From Tenacibaculum aiptasiae (lineage in GTDB: Bacteria > Bacteroidota > Bacteroidia > Flavobacteriales > Flavobacteriaceae): 38,796 nt of DNA. Under the pieces are notes generated by a model. It did no database searches. It worked only from the letters and a program-made list of their open reading frames with translations, and was not told the origin of the DNA. This document shows positions 1-5,442 of the stretch, in pieces; position 1 is the stretch's first letter, and each line of letters starts with the position of its first letter. The translations under genes and the position numbers were made by a program. Location: NCBI RefSeq assembly GCF_008806755.1, contig NZ_WAAU01000014.1:289943-328738 (forward strand). Direction: 5' to 3'.

Positions 1-6
1 AAAATT

Positions 7-1119
7 TTGGCAGGAATTTACCTACATATCCCATTTTGCAAGCAAGCGTGTTATTATTGCGATTTTCATTTTTCTACCTCGTTAAAGAGAAAAGAAGAGC
101 TAATTGTTTGTATGGTAAAAGAATTGGAGCTTCGGAAAGAAGAGTTAAATAATGAAATAATAGAAACTATCTATTTTGGAGGAGGAACACCAAGTTTGTT
201 ATCAACCAAAGAGATAACATTATTATTAGATACGATATATCAGAATTATCAAGTAATTGAGCAGCCAGAAATTACATTAGAAGCTAATCCTGATGATTTA
301 TCAGAAGAGAAAATTTTAGAATTAGCAGAATCTCCAGTAAATAGATTAAGTATAGGTGTGCAATCTTTTTTTGAGGAAGATTTAAAGAGTATGAATCGAG
401 CACATAATGCAGAGGAGGCAAAGAACTGCCTATCTCTAGCGACTCGCTATTTTGATAATATTACCATCGATTTAATTTACGGAGTTCCAAATATGACAAA
501 CGAGCGCTGGAAAGAAAACTTACAAATAGCCTTCGATTTTGGAATTAGTCATATTTCTAGTTATGCTTTAACAGTAGAGCCTAAAACAGTATTGGATACA
601 TTTGTGAAAAATGGGAAATATCCAAAACCAGATGAGGTAGAAGCTAAAGCGCATTTTGATATTTTAATGGAAGAAACCGCTAAAAACGGATTTGTACATT
701 ATGAAATTTCTAATTTTGGGAAACCTGATTATTTTTCAAAACACAATACTTCTTATTGGTTAGGAAAAAGGTATATAGGAATAGGGCCTTCAGCGCATTC
801 ATTTAATAAAACACATAGAAGCTGGAATATTTCTAATAATGCTAAATATATAAAAACACTTGAATTAGGTAATTTGCCTAATGAAATAGAAGAGTTAACC
901 GAAGAAGATAGATTTAATGAATATTTAATGACAGGATTACGAACCATTTGGGGAGTCTCTTTAGATAAAATAAATCCTATTTTTAGAGAAAGTTTATTAG
1001 CTTCTTCGAAAAAGTTTATAGAACAAGGATTGTTAACAATAGAAGAGGATACATTAAAAACAACTTCTAAAGGAAAGTTTTTAGCAGACGGATTAGCTTC
1101 CGAATTGTTTATAGTTTAA
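7..1119 (+). CDS. hemW: Radical SAM heme chaperone HemW
   Basis: Radical SAM protein of the HemN/HemW family. HemW binds heme and an Fe4S4 cluster and is thought to deliver heme to target proteins. The N-terminus carries the Cys-x3-Cys-x2-Cys cluster motif at C11, C15 and C18, followed by the family's GGGTPS motif at residues 58-63. True HemN coproporphyrinogen oxidases are longer and have an extra N-terminal segment, so HemW is the better call for 370 residues. The start is TTG, six bases from the window edge. The MAGIYLHIPF beginning is what HemW proteins normally start with, so I accept it, although an upstream start outside the window cannot be excluded. The cyclase gene follows after 10 bases and is probably co-transcribed. 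Confidence 0.9.
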   Translation: MAGIYLHIPFCKQACYYCDFHFSTSLKRKEELIVCMVKELELRKEELNNEIIETIYFGGGTPSLLSTKEITLLLDTIYQNYQVIEQPEITLEANPDDLSEEKILELAESPVNRLSIGVQSFFEEDLKSMNRAHNAEEAKNCLSLATRYFDNITIDLIYGVPNMTNERWKENLQIAFDFGISHISSYALTVEPKTVLDTFVKNGKYPKPDEVEAKAHFDILMEETAKNGFVHYEISNFGKPDYFSKHNTSYWLGKRYIGIGPSAHSFNKTHRSWNISNNAKYIKTLELGNLPNEIEELTEEDRFNEYLMTGLRTIWGVSLDKINPIFRESLLASSKKFIEQGLLTIEEDTLKTTSKGKFLADGLASELFIV

Positions 1120-1129
1120 AAGCATAAGT

Positions 1130-1882
1130 ATGATTGCAGAAATACAACACAAAACAGGAAAATATAAAATAGATTTCTCAAAACCATTAGATATATCTAT
1201 CCCTGTAGATTTAGCCAAGCAAAATATTAATGCATGGTATTTAGAAGATCCAGAAATTTCACCTGTTCAATCAGGAGACTGGGTAGGAAGTGTTGCACAA
1301 GGAGCTGATGTTAATTTTAATACAATAGTATTTAATCCACATGCACATATTACACATACCGAATGTGTTGGTCATATTACAAAAGAAGTACATTCAGTAA
1401 ATAAAAACTTAAAACAGTTTTTTTATTTGGCTGAAGTTGTAACCCTACAACCGGCGTTGCAAGCAAATGAAGATTTGTTAATTACCAAAGAGCAATTGCA
1501 AGAAGTATTAGGAAACAAAGAAAGAGAAGCAATTGTAATTAGAACAACTCCAAATTTATTAGATAAAAAGTCGAAACGTTATTCAAATACCAATCCACCA
1601 TATTTAGCAGAAAATGCAGCAGAATACTTAAAAGAAAAGGGGATAGAACATTTGTTGATAGATTTACCTTCGGTAGATAAAGAAAAAGATGAAGGAAAAT
1701 TGTTAGCACATAATGCGTTTTGGAATACAAAAGGAGAGTTAAGAATGAGTGCAACAATTACAGAGTTCATATTTGTTGCTAATGAAATAAAGGATGGTGT
1801 TTATTTCTTAAACTTAATGATTGCACCTTTCGAAAACGACGCTAGTCCTAGTAAACCTATTTTGTATAAAGTTGAAAAGTAG
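1130..1882 (+). CDS. Cyclase family protein (kynurenine formamidase-like metal hydrolase)
   Basis: A 250-residue protein of the cyclase family (PF04199), which includes kynurenine formamidase and isatin hydrolase. The metal site appears as a His-rich stretch with H71, H73, H76, E78 and H82 (HAHITHTECVGH), a variant of the family's HxGTHxDxPxH signature. No signal peptide is visible, so it is probably cytosolic. The substrate is unknown. It lies 10 bases after hemW on the same strand. Its 3' end directly abuts, and by one base-level reading overlaps at the stop codon, the first copy of the repeat that fills the next kilobase. A decayed stretch resembling its last ~30 codons appears again near 2584-2670. 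Confidence 0.8.
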   Translation: MIAEIQHKTGKYKIDFSKPLDISIPVDLAKQNINAWYLEDPEISPVQSGDWVGSVAQGADVNFNTIVFNPHAHITHTECVGHITKEVHSVNKNLKQFFYLAEVVTLQPALQANEDLLITKEQLQEVLGNKEREAIVIRTTPNLLDKKSKRYSNTNPPYLAENAAEYLKEKGIEHLLIDLPSVDKEKDEGKLLAHNAFWNTKGELRMSATITEFIFVANEIKDGVYFLNLMIAPFENDASPSKPILYKVEK

Positions 1883-1965
1883 TAGGTTTAGCGATAATAA
1901 TAAAATTATATTCATACGATAACAGTTTTACGATTAATTTAAATTATTCTTTTTCTTAGTGTCTT

Positions 1966-2025
1966 TTATAAATGTTTCTTTTTAGGGACCTCTATCTGTT
2001 CGGCGAGATTTACTTTATGTTTCAT
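1966..2025 (-). CDS. Candidate 19-residue peptide ORF, copy A
   Basis: Minus-strand ORF of 19 codons plus TAA, reading MKHKVNLAEQ then IEVPKKKHL. The same ORF with the same length is present in copies B and C with only I/V and P/T changes and a synonymous GCC/GCT change. A TAnnTTTG promoter box (TATCTTTG on the minus strand, 2034-2041) ends 8 bases before the ATG, so a transcript would be leaderless or nearly so; no ribosome binding site is visible. The peptide is basic at both ends and has no signal sequence. Function unknown. It could equally be a non-coding RNA whose conserved sequence happens to be open. Confidence 0.4.
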   Translation of the reverse strand: MKHKVNLAEQIEVPKKKHL

Positions 2026-2033
2026 TTACACTT

Positions 2034-2115
2034 CAAAGATACAACAGCATTAGAGTTAAAAATGTTGATTTAAGATTAAACGAGTTTTAGTATCGACGAA
2101 TGGTAGGAATATATC
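2034..2115 (-). promoter_or_regulatory. Promoter and paired-box operator-like block, copy A
   Basis: Minus-strand promoter of peptide copy A. TATCTTTG at 2034-2041 matches the Bacteroidota -7 element; the -33 region is a T-run rather than TTTG, which often goes with activator dependence. About 50 bases further upstream is a conserved block at 2090-2115 with two 5-bp boxes (plus strand GTATC at 2090-2094 and ATATC at 2111-2115) exactly 21 bp apart, flanking a conserved GACGAATGGT. Two helical turns is the spacing used by LytTR regulators, but the family of the binding protein is inference. Confidence 0.4.
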
Positions 2116-2384
2116 TTTTAAGCATAATTAGGTTTCTTTGTAGTAATGGAATGAAAATCAATTTTATTGGAAATTAGAATAGTCGCTGAATATACATGTT
2201 AATAATATATTCTGATGATATAAGAAGCTGTGTATGCTTTCGGCTATAGCGAAGTCAATATAAAAGATAAGTTTTTTGGATGACAGTATGTTAGACTGTA
2301 TAAGCGTAGTGATTCAACAAAATAATATTGATACAATACTATATTTCATAGTATTATAAAGTTAGTTCTTTTTCTTAGTGTTTT

Positions 2385-2444
2385 CTATAAATGTTTCTTT
2401 TTAGGGATCTCTATCTGTTCGGCGAGATTTACTTTATGTTTCAT
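2385..2444 (-). CDS. Candidate 19-residue peptide ORF, copy B
   Basis: Minus-strand ORF of 19 codons ending in TAG, reading MKHKVNLAEQ then IEIPKKKHL. It differs from copy A by one residue (I for V at position 13), and the stop codon differs (TAG against TAA), so the ORF length is preserved through a changed stop. TATCTTTG at 2453-2460 on the minus strand lies 8 bases before the ATG, as in the other copies. Function unknown. Confidence 0.4.
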   Translation of the reverse strand: MKHKVNLAEQIEIPKKKHL

Positions 2445-2452
2445 TTACACTT

Positions 2453-2534
2453 CAAAGATACAATAGCATTATAGTAAAAAAGTTGAATGTACGATAAAAT
2501 GTGCTATAGTGTCGATGAATGGTTTGAATGTGTC
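2453..2534 (-). promoter_or_regulatory. Promoter and paired-box operator-like block, copy B
   Basis: Same architecture as copy A: -7 element TATCTTTG at 2453-2460, T-run in the -33 region, and a conserved block with two boxes 21 bp apart. Here both boxes read GTGTC on the plus strand (2509-2513 and 2530-2534), whereas both read GTATC in copy C. The two boxes changing together is the main evidence that they work as a pair. Confidence 0.4.
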
Positions 2535-2557
2535 TTTTAAGTATTTCGATTAAATGC

Positions 2558-2626
2558 ACGGAGCTGAAATTAAATGTCTGTTAATAAAATACGGCAAAGT
2601 ATTAGTCAATTTAATTATAGCTCCGT
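2558..2626. repeat. Long imperfect inverted repeat (18-base arms)
   Basis: Arms ACGGAGCTGAAATTAAAT at 2558-2575 and ATTTAATTATAGCTCCGT at 2609-2626 pair over 18 positions with a 3-base mismatch, leaving a 33-base loop. It lies between repeat copies B and C and inside the open frame 2554-2703. There is no T-tract after it, so it is not an ordinary intrinsic terminator. Purpose unknown. Confidence 0.5.
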
Positions 2627-2672
2627 ATGGAAAAGTTGCTAGTTTAAGCGAATTGGTTTTTATAAAATCGTA
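2584..2672 (+). pseudogene. Possible decayed 3' fragment of a cyclase-family gene
   Basis: Part of a 49-codon open frame (2554-2703). Residues 11-38 contain NLIIAPYGKVASLS, which lines up without gaps with NLMIAPFENDASPS at residues 228-241 near the C-terminus of the intact cyclase at 1130-1882. Several differences are third-position synonymous changes (AAT/AAC, GCT/GCA, CCG/CCT, AGC/AGT), as expected from a once-coding copy. Both stretches run straight into the same repeat (AGTAGTAGGTTT). The simplest reading is an old duplication of the gene end with its downstream repeat. The match is short, so chance similarity is not fully excluded. Confidence 0.35.
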
Positions 2673-2756
2673 TAGTAGTAGGTTTGGCGATTTGATAAAA
2701 TGATATTCATACAATAAGGGTTTTAATATTTTGTGTTGTTTACTTTTTCTAGTTAT

Positions 2757-2816
2757 TTATAAATGTTTCTTTTTAGTGATCTCTATCTGTTCAGCGAGAT
2801 TTACTTTATGTTTCAT
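2757..2816 (-). CDS. Candidate 19-residue peptide ORF, copy C
   Basis: Minus-strand ORF of 19 codons plus TAA, reading MKHKVNLAEQ then IEITKKKHL. The only amino-acid change against copy B is P to T; the Ala8 codon is GCT instead of GCC, a silent change. The length and the 8-base spacing from TATCTTTG (2825-2832) are kept although the surrounding sequence of this copy has drifted most. Function unknown. Confidence 0.4.
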   Translation of the reverse strand: MKHKVNLAEQIEITKKKHL

Positions 2817-2824
2817 TTACACTC

Positions 2825-2906
2825 CAAAGATATTACAACATTAAAATAGAAAAGATGAATACAAGCTTAGAAGAGTTTTAGTATCGACGAATGGTATAAA
2901 TGTATC
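2825..2906 (-). promoter_or_regulatory. Promoter and paired-box operator-like block, copy C
   Basis: Minus-strand -7 element TATCTTTG at 2825-2832, and the conserved block with both boxes reading GTATC on the plus strand at 2881-2885 and 2902-2906, 21 bp apart, around GACGAATGGT. Confidence 0.4.
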
Positions 2907-2999
2907 TTCAAAGTAGATATAGACAATTAAACAAGTTGAGTTCAAAGTTTGGTTATGAATAGTTTAGAATGAATATAAAAACGAACTTTAAAATGTTTT

Positions 3000-3033
3000 T
3001 TTGTAAAACCTATTCCTTTTTTTTATAGTTTTA
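3000..3033 (+). promoter_or_regulatory. Promoter of the structured RNA
   Basis: A TTTG -33 element at 3000-3003 lies 22 bases before TAGTTTTA (3026-3033), a near match to the Bacteroidota -7 consensus TAnnTTTG. This predicts a transcript start within a few bases of 3039, which is exactly where the long RNA rod begins. Confidence 0.5.
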
Positions 3034-3038
3034 CAGCT

Positions 3039-3189
3039 CAATTGATATATAAAATGACAAATTTTAATACATATAAGCAGTGTAAGTCTACCGTGAGATA
3101 CGGAAGATATCGGGCTATTTATGTATTATGATTATTTAAATATAAAATATATCAATTGTAAAAAGTCCGACTTCATAGTCGGACTTTTT
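3039..3189 (+). ncRNA. Rod-shaped structured RNA, 6S-like or leader RNA
   Basis: Predicted to fold as one long rod. The outer 12-bp perfect helix is CAATTGATATAT (3039-3050) with ATATATCAATTG (3147-3158). Then come an asymmetric AT-rich bubble of 14 and 18 bases, a 9-bp perfect helix TAATACATA (3065-3073) with TATGTATTA (3120-3128), and an apical arm GTCT-A-CCGT (3086-3094) with ACGG-A-AGAT (3100-3108) around an A-A mismatch and a 5-base loop. A promoter sits just upstream and a strong terminator just downstream, so it can be an independent RNA of about 150 bases. Closing helix, large central bubble and apical arm are the layout of 6S RNA, and a flavobacterial 6S class is known, but I could not match a consensus. 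It could instead be a regulatory leader of the MFS gene. It does not match SRP RNA or tmRNA. Confidence 0.5.
3160..3189 (+). terminator. Intrinsic terminator between structured RNA and MFS gene
   Basis: Perfect 13-bp hairpin with a TCAT loop (3160-3172 with 3177-3189), followed by a T-rich run. It begins one base after the outer helix of the structured RNA and ends 38 bases before the MFS start codon. Confidence 0.9.
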
Positions 3190-3227
3190 ATTTTTAAGCA
3201 AACCACTAACAACTAAACCACAATACT

Positions 3228-4433
3228 ATGAAAAAACTTTATTTTAATTATTTAAACACGTTTAAAGGCCTCTCTACCGAAGTTTGGTGGCTGTCTTTAA
3301 TAACCTTAATTAACAGAGCTGGTACCATGGTAATTCCTTTTTTATCATTGTACTTAACAAAGAGCTTAGATTTTACCTTAAAAGATGTAGGATGGATTAT
3401 GACTTGTTTCGGATTTGGATCTGTAATAGGATCTTGGTTAGGAGGAAAGTTAACAGATAAAATAGGTTTTTATAAAGTAATGAAAACAAGCTTGTTTTTA
3501 ACTGGGGTATTATTTATAGCTTTACAATATGTAACAACATTTATTGGATTTGGTATAGGAATATTTCTAGTAATGCTAGTAGCCGATACTTTTAGACCTG
3601 CCATGTTTGTTGCGTTAAGTGCTTATAGTAAACCAGAAAATAAAACACGTTCGGTAACCTTAATTCGTTTGGCGATTAATCTAGGATTCTCAGCTGGTCC
3701 AGCTGTTGGAGGTCTTATTATAACTTCTTTAGGGTATAATGGATTATTTTGGGTAGACGGAGTTACTTGTATTTTAGCTACTTTTTTATTGATAAATGTT
3801 TTAAATCCAAAGAAATCGAAAGTAGTAGATGAGGTAAGAGTAGAAAATCCAATTTCTGTTTTTAAAGATAAAGCATTCTGGATGTTTTTTATAGCAATGT
3901 TTATTTTCGGATTTGTTTTTCTGCAATATTTCTCAACAATGCCATTGTATTATAAAGATGCACATCATCTGTCAGAATTACAAATTGGATTACTTATGGG
4001 AATGAACGGTTTCTTAATTTTTGTACTAGAAATGCCATTAATTAAATGGTTGGAAGAAAGCAAATACTCTAAAGAACGATTAATGTTTGTAGGGTTATTA
4101 CTTACAGGAATAAGCTTTTTAGTTTTAAACCTAACAGGTTGGGTAGGAGTATTAATTGTAGGAATGTTATTTATGACCATTGGAGAAATGATAGCGTTTC
4201 CATTTTCGAATGCTTTTGTAATGGAAAGAGCAAAAAGAGGAAACCAAGGAGAATACATGGCATATTATAGTATTGCTTTTTCTGCAGCTCATATTTTTGG
4301 GCATAATACAGGTATGAGAATGGTAGATTTTTTAGGGTTTGATACAACATGGTGGATTATCACTTTAGTGTCTACAATAGGTCTGTTTTTCTTAATTAGT
4401 TTAACCAGAATAATAAAAAAAGAAAAAGCGTAA
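3228..4433 (+). CDS. MFS transporter, probable drug or metabolite exporter
   Basis: Inner-membrane transporter of the major facilitator superfamily. The 401 residues are dominated by hydrophobic segments consistent with 12 membrane helices. The loop between helices 2 and 3 has the motif A pattern GGKLTDKIG at residues 72-80. The size and the small-exporter character resemble MdtH/YttB-type H+ antiporters, but the substrate cannot be read from sequence. The gene follows a strong terminator by only 38 bases and has at best a weak own promoter (TATTTTTA at 3189-3196), so its expression may depend on read-through from the structured RNA upstream. The VOC gene starts one base after its stop codon. 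Confidence 0.85.
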   Translation: MKKLYFNYLNTFKGLSTEVWWLSLITLINRAGTMVIPFLSLYLTKSLDFTLKDVGWIMTCFGFGSVIGSWLGGKLTDKIGFYKVMKTSLFLTGVLFIALQYVTTFIGFGIGIFLVMLVADTFRPAMFVALSAYSKPENKTRSVTLIRLAINLGFSAGPAVGGLIITSLGYNGLFWVDGVTCILATFLLINVLNPKKSKVVDEVRVENPISVFKDKAFWMFFIAMFIFGFVFLQYFSTMPLYYKDAHHLSELQIGLLMGMNGFLIFVLEMPLIKWLEESKYSKERLMFVGLLLTGISFLVLNLTGWVGVLIVGMLFMTIGEMIAFPFSNAFVMERAKRGNQGEYMAYYSIAFSAAHIFGHNTGMRMVDFLGFDTTWWIITLVSTIGLFFLISLTRIIKKEKA

Positions 4434-4434
4434 T

Positions 4435-4815
4435 ATGAATTTAAATCAAGTTACAATTCCATCAATAGACGTTGAAAAATCCACAGCGTTTTATATAAAA
4501 CTAGGCTTGCATCTAATTGTAGATGCAAGACCTAGATATGTTCGTTTTGAAGTCCCAGATGGAGATAGCACATTTTCTATACATCAAGTAGAGTCTATGC
4601 CTAAAGGAGAAGGTGTAGTATTGTATTTTGAAGATGAAAATTTAGATGAGCTAGTAAAAGAGCTTCAAAAAAAAGGAATAGAGTTTTTACAATTGCCTAA
4701 AGATCAAACATGGCTATGGAGAGAAGCACATTTATTAGATCCAGATGGAAACAAATTAATATTATTTAAAGCAGGAGAGAATAGAAAAAATCCGCCATGG
4801 AGAATTGATAAGTAA
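4435..4815 (+). CDS. VOC (glyoxalase/bleomycin-resistance fold) family protein
   Basis: A 126-residue protein with the vicinal oxygen chelate fold. It begins with the usual strand and helix (QVTIPSIDVEKSTAFYIKLG), and the second module ends in the typical LLDPDGNKLILFKAGE. Members bind a metal and catalyse varied reactions or simply sequester compounds. Its start is one base after the MFS stop, so the pair is translationally coupled, hinting that this protein binds or modifies the compound the transporter moves. That link is inference. Confidence 0.8.
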   Translation: MNLNQVTIPSIDVEKSTAFYIKLGLHLIVDARPRYVRFEVPDGDSTFSIHQVESMPKGEGVVLYFEDENLDELVKELQKKGIEFLQLPKDQTWLWREAHLLDPDGNKLILFKAGENRKNPPWRIDK

Positions 4816-4833
4816 GAAGAAATTTTATATTTG
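4805..4833 (+). promoter_or_regulatory. Promoter for the mazG-like/aroA operon
   Basis: TTG at 4805-4807, 18-base spacer, and TATATTTG at 4826-4833, a full match to the Bacteroidota -7 consensus. It overlaps the end of the VOC gene and starts a new transcription unit 28 bases before the next ATG. Confidence 0.65.
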
Positions 4834-4861
4834 ATTTTTTTAAAAAGTTAAAACAAAACAA

Positions 4862-5188
4862 ATGAATATACAAGACGCTCAAAAACAAGTTGATGATTGG
4901 ATTAAGAACCATGGTGTTCGTTATTTTAACGAGTTAACTAATATGGCTCAATTAACAGAAGAGGTAGGAGAAGTAGCAAGAATAATTGCGCGTCGTTATG
5001 GCGAACAAAGTGAAAAAGAGAGCGATAAAAATAAAGATTTAGGTGAAGAATTAGCAGATGTAATGTTTGTAGTTTTATGTTTAGCAAATCAAACAGGAGT
5101 TAACTTACAAGAAGCTTTTGATAAGAAGCTAGATATTAAAACAAAACGAGATCACGATCGTCATCATAATAACGAAAAATTAAAGTAA
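4862..5188 (+). CDS. MazG-like nucleotide pyrophosphohydrolase
   Basis: A 108-residue single-domain protein of the all-alpha NTP pyrophosphatase (MazG/dUTPase-like) superfamily. The metal-binding residues of the EExxE...ExxD pattern are visible as E33-E34-V-G-E37 and E62/E63...D66. Such enzymes hydrolyse non-canonical or excess NTPs or dNTPs to the monophosphate and pyrophosphate. It is the short form, unlike the two-domain MazG of E. coli. It is the first gene of a tight operon: the next start codon follows its stop directly. Confidence 0.85.
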   Translation: MNIQDAQKQVDDWIKNHGVRYFNELTNMAQLTEEVGEVARIIARRYGEQSEKESDKNKDLGEELADVMFVVLCLANQTGVNLQEAFDKKLDIKTKRDHDRHHNNEKLK

Positions 5189-5437
5189 ATGAGTTTCGGT
5201 AAAAACATACAAAAGAGAATTTTTTGGATAAATCTTTTAAAGGTAAGTATACCATTTTTAATTTTTGTAACCCTATTTTCATTATTACTAAACAGTGGAA
5301 AAGCGTTGTTTGCAGGAGATTTTGAAAAAGTAAATGAAATTCATTTTTCAGAAAAGAAATGGGTTCGTTTTTGGCTTACCAAAGTTACAGTTAGCGTTTT
5401 GTATGGTATGTATACAGTGAATAAAAAAATGAAATAA
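5189..5437 (+). CDS. Small membrane protein of unknown function
   Basis: 82 residues with one clear membrane helix at about residues 17-36 (LLKVSIPFLIFVTLFSLLL) and a possible weaker second one near residues 62-75. No recognised domain. It starts immediately after the mazG-like stop and lies 5 bases before aroA, so it is expressed with both. The small size and basic ends suggest an inner-membrane protein. I do not recognise a function. Confidence 0.75.
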   Translation: MSFGKNIQKRIFWINLLKVSIPFLIFVTLFSLLLNSGKALFAGDFEKVNEIHFSEKKWVRFWLTKVTVSVLYGMYTVNKKMK

Positions 5438-5442
5438 TTTGT

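Larger units (their letters stand above)
1878..2122. repeat. Long intergenic repeat, copy A
   Basis: First of three diverged direct copies of a ~240-base unit (copy B 2296-2541, copy C 2673-2913). The best conserved part runs from 1947 to about 2055 and differs from copy B at only a few positions. The next ~30 bases have drifted. A 26-base block at 2090-2115 is conserved again. The left flank, starting AGTAGTAGGTTT and including ATATTCATAC, is shared with copy C and more weakly with B. Conserved islands separated by drift suggest selection on specific parts rather than a recent duplication. Not an insertion sequence: no transposase or flanking terminal inverted repeats are visible. Confidence 0.85.
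2296..2541. repeat. Long intergenic repeat, copy B
   Basis: Second copy of the unit. The core from 2366 to 2541 has exactly the length of the copy A core (176 bases). The left part is more diverged but still aligns to copy C through GATT...ATATT.ATACAATA at 2311-2338. An AT-rich perfect hairpin (8-bp arms at 2335-2342 and 2348-2355) sits just before the conserved core and is peculiar to this copy. Confidence 0.8.
2673..2913. repeat. Long intergenic repeat, copy C
   Basis: Third and most diverged copy of the unit. It shares its left flank (2673-2720) with copy A, the central peptide-encoding core (2740-2835), and the conserved right block (2881-2906). It is preceded without a gap by the cyclase-like fragment, just as copy A is preceded by the intact cyclase gene. 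Confidence 0.8.

Noticed and set aside
1539..1770. Minus-strand open frames opposite the cyclase gene
   Set aside because: They lie fully inside a well-supported plus-strand gene and show no recognisable domain or start signal.
2221..2330. A protein remnant before repeat copy B (frame reading AFGYSEVNIKDKFFG)
   Set aside because: Interrupted by a stop and without a recognisable match; may be only the drifted left flank of the repeat.
1878..2913. The repeats as a CRISPR array or insertion sequence
   Set aside because: Units are ~240 bases, too long and unequal for CRISPR, with no cas genes. No transposase, terminal inverted repeats or target-site duplication are visible.
3039..3158. The structured RNA as SRP RNA or tmRNA
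   Set aside because: No GGAA-type SRP apical motif, no tRNA-like ends and no tag frame.
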